Source: Brevibacterium permense
GTDB lineage: Bacteria; Actinomycetota; Actinomycetes; Actinomycetales; Brevibacteriaceae
Length of the DNA stretch: 64,000 nt
Reading direction: 5' to 3'
Assembly: GCF_025506275.1 (NCBI RefSeq)
Contig: NZ_QYCP01000096.1
Coordinates: 186,001-250,000, forward strand
The notes under the pieces are model-generated. The model worked only from the letters and a program-made list of their open reading frames with translations. It was not told where the DNA came from and did no database searches. Shown piece by piece: positions 44,917-52,841 of this stretch; positions within the stretch are counted from its first letter, which is position 1, and the number at the start of each line of letters is the position of its first letter. The translations under genes were made by a program, and so were the position numbers.

Positions 44917-46496
44917 CAGTTCGTCCCCTTCTTCGCTTGGCGCAGCCGACCGAGTAGGCCGCGCCGCAGCAGCCCCTGTGGCGGCGGAGACCAGATCGGG
45001 GTGCCTGCGACCCGCCAGGTGCCCAACAGTTCATTGGCGGCGAGATACCCGGTGGTCGCCGCACGCTCCATCAGAGCCACCGGCAGCTCGCACCGAACAT
45101 GGTCGCCTGCTAAGACCAGGCCGGGCAGCGGAGTGGAGACGCCCGGCCGACCGGCCCACGCTCGGGTGTCGGTCAGTCCGCAATCGGATTCGGTGAGGAG
45201 TTCGCGGTGGAGGATCTCGATGTTTCTGGTCTCCGGATACACCTCGTGCAGATCTGCCAGGAGTCTCTCCTCCACGTCGTTCTCGGCGAGGTGGTCGGCA
45301 AGGGCATAGGCGTGGAGTTCGACGACGGATCCTGAGTGCGCCTCGGCCCACCGGGTGGCGCCTGCTTCGAAGCGTTCGAGCACGGAGATGTTGTCGAGCA
45401 GCTCAAAACCGCTGGTGCCCAGGAACGCGGGCCGGTCCGGCGAGACCGCCTCGGCGAACCAGAGCCGGAGCACCGCAAACGGCGGAGCATTGCGTTGTGC
45501 GGCGATTCGGGCGAACCAGTCATGCAGCTCCTGCCGACCGGTCGATGCTCCTCGGTCGGGCCGATGGGCCTCCGAAGACCCGGTTACGGTGTGCTTTTCG
45601 ACGGAGGCGATCAGCTGTCGAGTGCTCTCCGGATCGGCAGCGATGACGAGGGAATCCGAGCCGAATGTTCCGGCCGTGGTCTCGACGCTCCAGCCACCAG
45701 GGGTTCGGTTGATCGTGTGGGCTGCAGTGATGGTCTCGATGCGCACTCCGAGGTCCTCCAAGTACCGTCCCAGCGGTGACCACAGGGCGGTGTCGTAGTC
45801 GTCATCGGGGACGTCGAAGAGCAGCCCCTCAGCCGAACCTGCGAAGTAGGTGTGGAACATGGCGACGAGTTCCCCGGCGGAGAAGTCACTCGGGTGCGCG
45901 AAGAATGAGCGGGCGAAGACCTCGAGGGCGAGGTGACGTGCCTCGGTGGGGAAGCGGAGGCGATCGAGAAACGCTGCCGCCGACTCCCCGTCATAGTGGG
46001 AGAACGAGTCCGGGAAGTCGACATCGATGAGTTCCAGAGCGGTGCGGAGGTCGACACGCGTCAGGCCCAGCAGCGGGAAGGTCGGGCTGCTCAGCACGAA
46101 ACCGAGGAGATTGAAAGGGGGAGTCCGCGGGATCGAGGCGAAGGAATCGGTGGGACCGCCTCGGCGGGTGAGCGGATAATCGGGAATCGGTCGGAGACGA
46201 TCGAGATCGGGGTCGGTGCGGCTGAGCAGATCGCGCAGATTGTAGTACTGCCGGAAGAATGCGTGGAATCCCCGGCTCATCGTCCGTCCGTCTGCTACCG
46301 GCCAGGAGCTGACCCGCCCACCGAGGCGGGGACTCGATTCGACGATGGTGACGTCGACTCCCCGTTCGGCCAGAATCGTCGCGGCCGATAGGCCCGCGAT
46401 TCCGGCGCCGATGACCGTGACGGTCTTCGGGCGCAGCAGGCTGCGTCGCCCGGGGGCGGCCGGCAGTCGTCGAGCATGTGGATCGTGCGGGGTCAT
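44916..46496 (-). CDS. crtU: beta-carotene desaturase/methylase (isorenieratene synthase)
   Basis: A 526-residue FAD-dependent protein of the carotenoid desaturase family. It opens with VTVIGAGIAGLSAATILAER and LGGRVSSWPVADGRTMSRGF. The middle part RFPTEARHLALEVFARSFFA and the C-terminal VLAGDHVRCELPVALMERA fit CrtU. The enzyme turns the beta rings of beta-carotene into aromatic phi rings by desaturation with methyl shift, giving isorenieratene. GAGGAGG lies before the ATG at 46496, which overlaps the crtYd stop; the longer open frame from 46529 is not needed. It follows the cyclase genes in pathway order. Confidence 0.88.
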   Translation of the reverse strand: MTPHDPHARRLPAAPGRRSLLRPKTVTVIGAGIAGLSAATILAERGVDVTIVESSPRLGGRVSSWPVADGRTMSRGFHAFFRQYYNLRDLLSRTDPDLDRLRPIPDYPLTRRGGPTDSFASIPRTPPFNLLGFVLSSPTFPLLGLTRVDLRTALELIDVDFPDSFSHYDGESAAAFLDRLRFPTEARHLALEVFARSFFAHPSDFSAGELVAMFHTYFAGSAEGLLFDVPDDDYDTALWSPLGRYLEDLGVRIETITAAHTINRTPGGWSVETTAGTFGSDSLVIAADPESTRQLIASVEKHTVTGSSEAHRPDRGASTGRQELHDWFARIAAQRNAPPFAVLRLWFAEAVSPDRPAFLGTSGFELLDNISVLERFEAGATRWAEAHSGSVVELHAYALADHLAENDVEERLLADLHEVYPETRNIEILHRELLTESDCGLTDTRAWAGRPGVSTPLPGLVLAGDHVRCELPVALMERAATTGYLAANELLGTWRVAGTPIWSPPPQGLLRRGLLGRLRQAKKGTN

Positions 46497-46816
46497 TCCG
46501 CCTCCTCGGGGTTTCGATTGAGGTTCCACTGCCAGAGCATGAGCACTGCGGTGATCATGGCGAAGCCGAACCCGAAGTCCTCAATGGGGATGTCGAACGG
46601 GAAGCGGATGCCGAGGAACATGTCCGGGTTATAGATGACGATCGGGTCGGACAGTTTCGTCAGCCAGCCGTCGACGAGGCATTGGAATCCCAGGCAGATG
46701 GCCAGCGCCGCCCAGTACTTCGCGCGGCGGAAGATGCCGCTGCGGAAGACGAGGAGTTCGAGTCCCACGACCACGATCATGCCGAGGGCGGTCATCACGG
46801 AGTACTCGGGGATCAT
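46493..46816 (-). CDS. crtYd: lycopene beta-cyclase subunit CrtYd
   Basis: A 107-residue membrane protein with three hydrophobic helices. It carries the motif of the second cyclase subunit, FDIPIEDFGFGFAMI, where the Pro-x-Glu-Asp/Glu stretch is likely catalytic. With CrtYc it forms the heterodimeric lycopene cyclase typical of Gram-positive bacteria. The start at 46816 overlaps the crtYc stop (ATGA); the longer frame from 46903 overlaps crtYc by 90 bases and is unlikely. A second ATGA overlap links it to crtU. Confidence 0.88.
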   Translation of the reverse strand: MIPEYSVMTALGMIVVVGLELLVFRSGIFRRAKYWAALAICLGFQCLVDGWLTKLSDPIVIYNPDMFLGIRFPFDIPIEDFGFGFAMITAVLMLWQWNLNRNPEEAE

Positions 46817-47208
46817 CGGATCTCGCCGTCGATCGGTGGGCGGCGATCGGGCTCTCTGGGGTGGGCGACGTTCGTCCGGCTGCCTGTGCGTCGTCGGGTC
46901 CACCCGATCACGGTGCCGACCGCCTCATAGCTCAGCAGCGCGCAGACGGGGATGACGAGGAAGAACACGAGTTCTTCGAGCGGGAGGATCCCGAGGTCGA
47001 TGCCCGTGACGAAACGCGGATCGTAGGACCAGTGGTCGCGGGCGATGGCGATGATGTCCCAGACGGCGAAGACGACGACCACCGGGACCAGGGCCTTAAG
47101 CAGAACCTGCCAGCGACGGTAGACGCGGGCGGCGAACACGAGCTCGAGCGGCAGAGTGATGAGCAGGCAGGCGGCCATGAGGCCGAGGTAGTCCCAGTGT
47201 CCGATCAT
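46813..47208 (-). CDS. crtYc: lycopene beta-cyclase subunit CrtYc
   Basis: A 131-residue membrane protein with three hydrophobic helices and a basic cytoplasmic tail. The family motif is LGILPLEELVFFLVIPV, whose PLEE residues match the active-site motif of the other subunit. CrtYc and CrtYd together cyclise lycopene to beta-carotene. The start overlaps the P450 stop by four bases. The tail of about 30 residues (RRRTGSRTNVAHPREPDR) extends beyond the core and may be species-specific. Confidence 0.9.
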   Translation of the reverse strand: MIGHWDYLGLMAACLLITLPLELVFAARVYRRWQVLLKALVPVVVVFAVWDIIAIARDHWSYDPRFVTGIDLGILPLEELVFFLVIPVCALLSYEAVGTVIGWTRRRTGSRTNVAHPREPDRRPPIDGEIR

Positions 47209-48479
47209 GGATGACTCCGCCGTGCGGGATCGCTGCTGCCAGGTATGCGCGCGGGGCGGGCGGGTACGTGGAGGCCGAGATCGAGGTTGCGGATCCGATA
47301 GCCCTCGATGAGGTCGTCCCAGCCGACGGTGGGCTCCGTGAGCAGCCGCGGACCGCAGGAGAGAAGCCGGTGGACGAGCGCATCGGTTTCGTACAGGGCC
47401 AGGAACTGTCCCGGGCAGCTGTGGGCGCCGTCGCTGAAACTCAGCCCCGCGGCCGGAGCGGCACCCTGCCGAGCTGGGCAGAGAGCCTCGGCGTCGTGAC
47501 CGTAGTGATCGGTGTCGATGTTGGTCTCACGGACGCAGACATCGATGAGGTCGCCGGTGGCAATGGTCGTCGTTGTGTGATCGTCGCTGATGTCGATAGG
47601 GGAGGTGGCGCGACGGTAGAGGTGGCCGACGACGGGTTCGAGACGGATGATCTCCTCGAGGATGGACAGCCGCCGAGGCTGCTCGGCTGCGAGGTATTCA
47701 CCTCGCAGCTCCTCGTGATCGAGCAGATGCCAGCAGGCCATCGAGATGAACTCGCGGGTCGTGACCATCCCTGCGGTGCCGTAGGTGAGGCACTCGACGA
47801 GGATGTCACCGGTGCTGTGCCCGGAATCGAGGAGGTGGGAGATGACGTCGCCGCGGTGTCGACGCCGGTGGGCGCGGACGGCGGGGAGGACATCGTGGAT
47901 GAAGAAGGTGATGAGCGGCATGATGCCGTTGACCGCCGCCTGCGCCCATTGGCGGTTCGTGCGTCCCCAATCCTCTGCAGCGAGGTCGACCGGGGGCTGA
48001 CGGAAGAACGCGGTCAGCCGCGTGGCCATGCTGTCGGTGTCGGATTCGGTGAGCCCAACCACCCGCGACGTCACGTCGACCGTGAAGTGCAGCGCCGCCT
48101 CGTCGAGTCGACAGCGGCCCGAGACGGCCGCCTCGTCGACGATCGCCTGCGCGGAGGCGGCGATGTGCTCACCGTAGCGGTCGGCGATGACCGCCGGTGC
48201 GAAGAATCGGGCGACCTCGCGGCGCTGTCGGTCGTGTGCCGGTCCGTCGGAGATGAGGATCGGATGGGAGCGGAAGAGGCCGCGGGGGATCTTCTCCGCA
48301 GTGAAGCCTGCTTGAGCCGTCGACGAGCGGGCGCGCAGCACCTGCCGGGCCGCGGTGATCGAGCGGATCCTCCACATCCCCCGGTGCGTCTCGACGGCGG
48401 GGGAGGTGGTCTCATCCGCGCGACGGGCCTTACGCAAACCTGCCCCGGAGAGTCGGCCCATCGGGGCGGTCGCGGTCAC
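47205..48479 (-). CDS. cytochrome P450 of the carotenoid operon
   Basis: A 424-residue soluble P450. The haem-binding loop is FSDGAHSCPGQFLAL, with Cys as the iron ligand. The I-helix oxygen-binding region is YGTAGMVTTREF, and the K-helix is ILEEIIRLEP (ExxR). All three landmarks are intact. A P450 gene is also found in the B. linens carotenoid cluster; ring hydroxylation to phenolic aryl carotenoids is the attractive role, but that is inference. The GTG start overlaps the MarR stop, and its own stop overlaps crtYc. No ferredoxin gene is adjacent. Confidence 0.88.
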   Translation of the reverse strand: MTATAPMGRLSGAGLRKARRADETTSPAVETHRGMWRIRSITAARQVLRARSSTAQAGFTAEKIPRGLFRSHPILISDGPAHDRQRREVARFFAPAVIADRYGEHIAASAQAIVDEAAVSGRCRLDEAALHFTVDVTSRVVGLTESDTDSMATRLTAFFRQPPVDLAAEDWGRTNRQWAQAAVNGIMPLITFFIHDVLPAVRAHRRRHRGDVISHLLDSGHSTGDILVECLTYGTAGMVTTREFISMACWHLLDHEELRGEYLAAEQPRRLSILEEIIRLEPVVGHLYRRATSPIDISDDHTTTTIATGDLIDVCVRETNIDTDHYGHDAEALCPARQGAAPAAGLSFSDGAHSCPGQFLALYETDALVHRLLSCGPRLLTEPTVGWDDLIEGYRIRNLDLGLHVPARPARIPGSSDPARRSHP

Positions 48480-49054
48480 GGCTGTTGCGTCCAGTCGGCA
48501 TTGTTCAGGGACAATTCTTCGGTCATCCCGTTGAGAAAGCGGATGACGGCATCGCGTTCGCGGCTGGAGAGGTCGGCTGCGGCGTGGATTCGTCGGGCCT
48601 GCGTGCGCCCGACGGTCTCGCGGGCCGAGCGGGTTGTCTCTGCCGTGACTTCAAGGGCGTATGCCCGGCGATCACTGGGATGGAGCTTCCTGATCACGTG
48701 CCCTTCGCGTTCCAGGCGATTGATGAGCTTAGTCACCGAGGCCGCCGACATGGACATATGGACTGACAGCATCTTCGGGGTCACGACCGCGTTCTGCCGC
48801 TTCGCGGCGATGAGGTAGTGCAGCGCACGCATGTCCTGCTCGCTGAGCTTCATGAACCTGCGTGAGGCTTCGGAGAGGGCGCGTTCGGCCTCGCGCAGTC
48901 GGGCGAGCGCGTTCATGACGGCTGCGATCTGCTCGCGGTCGGCAGCGGAGAAGTCGGAGGAGTCGATGAGGTCACCAGGAAAGCCGGACTGCGATCCGGT
49001 GTACATGTTCTCTGTGATCGGGTCGTGAACGCCCGCGGCCTCCGATGACTCCAT
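48476..49054 (-). CDS. MarR family repressor, CrtR-like
   Basis: A 192-residue protein. After a 50-residue N-terminal extension it has the MarR winged helix: LSEQDMRALHYLIAAKRQN, MLSVHMSMSAASVTKLINRLE, and the wing GHVIRKLHPSDRRAYALEV with the conserved DRR. It heads the minus-strand carotenoid operon and is divergent from crtEBI, the arrangement known for CrtR in Corynebacterium glutamicum, which represses carotenogenesis and is released by geranylgeranyl pyrophosphate. Functional equivalence is inferred from position and family. Confidence 0.88.
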   Translation of the reverse strand: MESSEAAGVHDPITENMYTGSQSGFPGDLIDSSDFSAADREQIAAVMNALARLREAERALSEASRRFMKLSEQDMRALHYLIAAKRQNAVVTPKMLSVHMSMSAASVTKLINRLEREGHVIRKLHPSDRRAYALEVTAETTRSARETVGRTQARRIHAAADLSSRERDAVIRFLNGMTEELSLNNADWTQQP

Positions 49055-49109
49055 AGCGGCATCTTACTGACTTTCGACCCTTGAACGCATAAGAATAACT
49101 CCATGCATA

Positions 49110-49146
49110 TAGTAACCTGAAGTGTAGTATATCGTTCAGGTTACTA
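49110..49146. promoter_or_regulatory. 12-bp perfect inverted repeat, candidate MarR operator for carotenoid genes
   Basis: TAGTAACCTGAA (49110-49121) and TTCAGGTTACTA (49135-49146) are perfect inverted copies around a 13-base AT-rich spacer. The spacer contains TAGTAT (49125-49130), a reasonable -10 for crtE, whose ATG is at 49170. The element sits midway between the divergent MarR and crtE genes, so binding could silence both arms. Confidence 0.7.
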
Positions 49147-49169
49147 CAGATCGACCGAAGGACTCAGCT

Positions 49170-50333
49170 ATGACCACTGCCGAGGGTGTCGGGTTCGGGT
49201 CCCCCGTCACAGCCGACATCGAGTCAGAGGTTCGGCGTGTGCTTGATGCCCGGGCAGACCGAGTAGCGGCCCTGGGGCCCTCGATCGTCGAGGTGTGGGA
49301 CCGTCTCTCCAGCTGTCTGCTCGGGGGAAAGCTGCTGCGCCCGCGACTGCTCGTAGGAGCCTTCGACGCGCTCGCCCCCGATCCCTTCTCGGATTTCGTC
49401 ACCGAGGCGGGCCCGCTTCGATCGGGCACGGCCGTCGACGGCTCGCCTGCGGGGAGAGGGCGGGCCCTGCGCATTGCGGCGGCTGTAGAGCTGCTGCACT
49501 TCGCTTTTCTTCTTCACGACGACGTCATCGACGGTGACCTCATGCGCCGTGGGCGCCCGAACTTCATCGGCCTCCTGCTCGAGGAGTGGCAGGCTGCCGA
49601 TGGTCCCGCCGCCGAGTCGACGTCGGGCCCCTCGCAGCTGCAGGCTGCACGCAGCACGGCGATGCTGGTCGGAGACCTGCTGCTCTCTTCTGCCCAACAG
49701 ATCGTCTTCAGCCAGGTGCCTCCCGGGGACGTGGGTGCGCGACTTCTCGAACAGTTCGACCGAGCCGTGATCGAATCGGTGGCCGGTGAGCTGACCGATG
49801 TGGCGCTCAGCGCCGGACTCATCGGCGCGGACCTCGCCGGCGTGGTGGAGATGAGTCGTCAGAAGACCGCGACCTACTCCTTCGAACTGCCGCTGCGTTC
49901 GGCTGCGATCCTCGCCGGTCACAGCCCGGAAGTCGAGGACGTCCTCGGCCGGGTCGGTGCCATGATCGGGTTGTCCTACCAGCTCCAGGATGATCTGCTC
50001 TCGACCTTCGGACACCCTGCCGACCACGGCAAGGACGCCTATTCCGATCTGCGGGAGGGCAAGGAGACAGCTCTCATCGCCGTCGCCAGGCGGACGGCCG
50101 ACTGGCCGCTCATCGAACCGCACTTCGGCACCGGGGATCTCAGTGAAGGCGACGGAGCGAAGGTGAGGTCGCTGCTGTCCGAGTGCGGGGCCGAACGTGA
50201 GATTCGCGTGCTCATCGACGAGCTCGCCGATAATGCGCGGGAACTCATGGCGACCGCACCGTCCGGCTTGGGGCCGGACATGATCGTGCTCATCGACGAC
50301 CTCATCGCGACGCTTGACGGGAGACGATCATGA
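49170..50333 (+). CDS. crtE: geranylgeranyl diphosphate synthase
   Basis: A 387-residue polyprenyl synthase. The first aspartate-rich motif is LLHDDVIDGDLMRRGRPN, the second is YQLQDDLLSTFG, and GGKLLRPRLL near the N-terminus matches the family GxxxRP motif. It condenses isopentenyl diphosphate with allylic diphosphates to C20 GGPP, the entry point of C40 carotenoids. GAAGGA lies eight bases before the start. Its stop overlaps crtB by four bases. The call of GGPP over farnesyl diphosphate rests on gene context. Confidence 0.92.
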   Translation: MTTAEGVGFGSPVTADIESEVRRVLDARADRVAALGPSIVEVWDRLSSCLLGGKLLRPRLLVGAFDALAPDPFSDFVTEAGPLRSGTAVDGSPAGRGRALRIAAAVELLHFAFLLHDDVIDGDLMRRGRPNFIGLLLEEWQAADGPAAESTSGPSQLQAARSTAMLVGDLLLSSAQQIVFSQVPPGDVGARLLEQFDRAVIESVAGELTDVALSAGLIGADLAGVVEMSRQKTATYSFELPLRSAAILAGHSPEVEDVLGRVGAMIGLSYQLQDDLLSTFGHPADHGKDAYSDLREGKETALIAVARRTADWPLIEPHFGTGDLSEGDGAKVRSLLSECGAEREIRVLIDELADNARELMATAPSGLGPDMIVLIDDLIATLDGRRS

Positions 50334-51256
50334 AACGCAACGTGGACCGCTTAGGCCCCCTCGGGCGCTATTCCTTCGTGTCGACCCGGATCTCGCGGTC
50401 GGTCATCGGCGCCTACTCGACGTCCTTCGGCCTGGCGGCACGACTGCTCGGGCACCGCCACCGCGATCACGTGCGCAATATCTACGCCCTGGTCAGGGTC
50501 GCAGACGAACTCGTCGACGGGGTCGCTGCCGAAGCGGGCATCGACATCGACGAACAGCATCGGATGCTCGACCGGCTCGAGGCCGAGACCGAAAGCGGGA
50601 TGAGCCTCGGCTACAGCAGCAACCCCATCATTCATGCCTTCTCCCGCACCGCCCGTACGGCCGGATTCGGAGACGAGCTGACCCGGCCGTTCTTCGCCTC
50701 CATGCGGACAGACCTGCAGACAACGTCATCGGGCGATTCGACCGCTGCCGCCCAGGGGCGGGTCGGCTTCGGTCGGAGGGAGCATGCCGATTATGTCTAC
50801 GGGTCTGCCGAGGTCGTGGGGCTGATGTGCCTGAGGGTCTTCGCCCGCGACGAGGCGTACTCGAACGAGGAAGAACGACTTCTGGACCACGGTGCCCGCA
50901 GCTTGGGTGCGGCCTTCCAGAACGTCAACTTCCTTCGCGACCTCGGCGATGACACGCAGCGCCTGGGGCGAAGCTACCTCACCGAAGAAGCCACGGTCGA
51001 TGGCCGAACGCAGGAGCGATGGATCATTGCCATCCGCGAACAGATCGCTGCCGCCGCGCAGACGATTCCGCTTCTGCCCGGTGACGCCCGCCTGGCAGTC
51101 CTGTCCGCATTGCGTCTGTTCTCCGCGCTGACCGACCGATTGGCCGAAGTGCCGGCCGCAGAGCTTCCACGTCGACGGGTCCGAGTGACGGGCCCGGACA
51201 AGGCGGCGCTCGTCCTCCGGGCGATGTACGAGGTGCGGACGGGGGCGAAGCGATGA
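50330..51256 (+). CDS. crtB: phytoene synthase
   Basis: A 308-residue squalene/phytoene synthase. The N-terminal aspartate-rich region is YALVRVADELVDGVAAEAG (DELVD). The second motif is NVNFLRDLGDDTQRLGRSYL. YVYGSAEVVGLMCLRVF is also conserved. It joins two GGPP molecules head to head into 15-cis-phytoene. Start and stop each overlap the neighbouring crt gene by four bases (ATGA), so crtE, crtB and crtI are translationally coupled. Confidence 0.93.
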   Translation: MKRNVDRLGPLGRYSFVSTRISRSVIGAYSTSFGLAARLLGHRHRDHVRNIYALVRVADELVDGVAAEAGIDIDEQHRMLDRLEAETESGMSLGYSSNPIIHAFSRTARTAGFGDELTRPFFASMRTDLQTTSSGDSTAAAQGRVGFGRREHADYVYGSAEVVGLMCLRVFARDEAYSNEEERLLDHGARSLGAAFQNVNFLRDLGDDTQRLGRSYLTEEATVDGRTQERWIIAIREQIAAAAQTIPLLPGDARLAVLSALRLFSALTDRLAEVPAAELPRRRVRVTGPDKAALVLRAMYEVRTGAKR

Positions 51257-52818
51257 GTCGGGTGATCGTCATCGGTGGGGGAATCGCCGGACTCGCCACC
51301 TCGGCGCTTCTGGCCCGCGACGGACACGAGGTCACCCTTCTCGAACGCAACAGCCGCCTCGGCGGGCGTGCGGGCAGCGTTGAGGATCAGGGCTTCAGGT
51401 TTGACACCGGGCCCTCGTGGTTCCTCATGCGGGAGGTCTACGACCACTTCTTCGAACTGCTGGGCACGAGCACGGATGAGCAGCTGGATCTGCGGCTCCT
51501 CGACCCCGGGTATCGGGTCTTCTCGGAGCCTGATGACGTCACCGGTCTGCGCGGCGTGGAAGTGCCGCACGGTATCGAAGCGGTGGCCGACCTGTTCGAG
51601 TGCATCGAACCGGGAGGGGGTGCCGCGGTGCGGAAGTACGTGAGGTCCGCGGGGCTGACGGCCGAAGTCGCCCGCAATCGGTTCCTCTACAACCCCTTCA
51701 CGAAGCTGAGACCAGCCATCGGCCGAGATGTTCTCAGGTCCTTGCCGCAGCTGACCCGACTGCTGCTGCGGCCGCTCGCGACATTCGTGGAGCGGCGGTT
51801 CGAGGCATCGATCCTGCGCCGGATTCTGACGTATCCGGCAGTATTCCTCGGCACCGACCCCAATCGTGCTCCCGCGATCTATCACCTATTGAGCGCATTC
51901 GACCTGGATCAGGGTGTCTTCTATCCGATGGGTGGGTTCTGGGCTGTCGTCGAACGTCTGGAAGCGCTGGCTCGCCGAGCCGGGGTCACGGTGACCACCT
52001 CGGCGGAGGCGACGGAAGTGATGACGCAGGACAGAGGTGGTCGAACAGTCGTCAGCGGAGTCCGCTGGACCGATTCCGACGGTCGATCGCATGTCGAACC
52101 GGCCGAACTCATCGTGTCTGCCGCCGACCTGCACCATACGGAGACCGAGCTGCTTCCGCCACGGCTGCGCAGCTACCCCGAGTCGGTCTGGTCAAAGGTG
52201 GAGAGTGGTCCGGGAGCGATCATCGCAATGCTCGGCGTCGACGGAACCCTGCCCGAACTCGATCATCACTCGCTGTTCTTCACCGATGAGTGGGAGGAGA
52301 ACCTGCAGGCGATCTTCGGTGCCGAGCAGAAGATACCCGAGCCGGCATCGCTCTATGTGTGCAGACCCAGTGCTACGGATCCCACGGTGGCACCGGCTGG
52401 GTATGAGAATCTCTTCGTTCTCATTCCGATTCCGGCGGACGTGGAGATCGGCAGTGGGGGTTCGGACGGGAAAGGAAGTCCCGTCCTCGAAGCGGCAGTC
52501 GATGCCGCGCTCGAGCGCATCGGACTGTGGGCAGGAATCGAGGACCTGCGCAGTCGGATCAGACTGCGCAGGACCCTCGGCCCGGCCGATTTCGCCCGGG
52601 ACTTCCACTCGTGGAAGGGAGGAATGCTCGGGCCATCGCACATCCTCCGACAGAGCGCATTCCTGCGGATGCAGAATCAGTCACGACGCGTGGACGGACT
52701 CTTCTACGCCGGAGCAACGACCGCGCCGGGGATCGGTGTGCCGATGTGCCTCATCAGCGCCGAAGTCGTCGCCAAACGCATCCGCGGAGATCACTCGGCA
52801 GGGCCGACTCCCGTGTGA
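51253..52818 (+). CDS. crtI: phytoene desaturase
   Basis: A 521-residue CrtI-type FAD desaturase. The N-terminal FAD motif is RVIVIGGGIAGLATSALLAR, then LGGRAGSVEDQGFRFDTGPS. The C-terminal signature is LFYAGATTAPGIGVPMCLIS. It introduces four double bonds into phytoene to give lycopene, the substrate of the CrtYcYd cyclase on the other strand. It is the last gene of the plus-strand arm and converges with the helicase gene. Confidence 0.93.
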   Translation: MSRVIVIGGGIAGLATSALLARDGHEVTLLERNSRLGGRAGSVEDQGFRFDTGPSWFLMREVYDHFFELLGTSTDEQLDLRLLDPGYRVFSEPDDVTGLRGVEVPHGIEAVADLFECIEPGGGAAVRKYVRSAGLTAEVARNRFLYNPFTKLRPAIGRDVLRSLPQLTRLLLRPLATFVERRFEASILRRILTYPAVFLGTDPNRAPAIYHLLSAFDLDQGVFYPMGGFWAVVERLEALARRAGVTVTTSAEATEVMTQDRGGRTVVSGVRWTDSDGRSHVEPAELIVSAADLHHTETELLPPRLRSYPESVWSKVESGPGAIIAMLGVDGTLPELDHHSLFFTDEWEENLQAIFGAEQKIPEPASLYVCRPSATDPTVAPAGYENLFVLIPIPADVEIGSGGSDGKGSPVLEAAVDAALERIGLWAGIEDLRSRIRLRRTLGPADFARDFHSWKGGMLGPSHILRQSAFLRMQNQSRRVDGLFYAGATTAPGIGVPMCLISAEVVAKRIRGDHSAGPTPV

Positions 52819-52841
52819 CGTGCGCCGGTGCTCTGCTGGAC

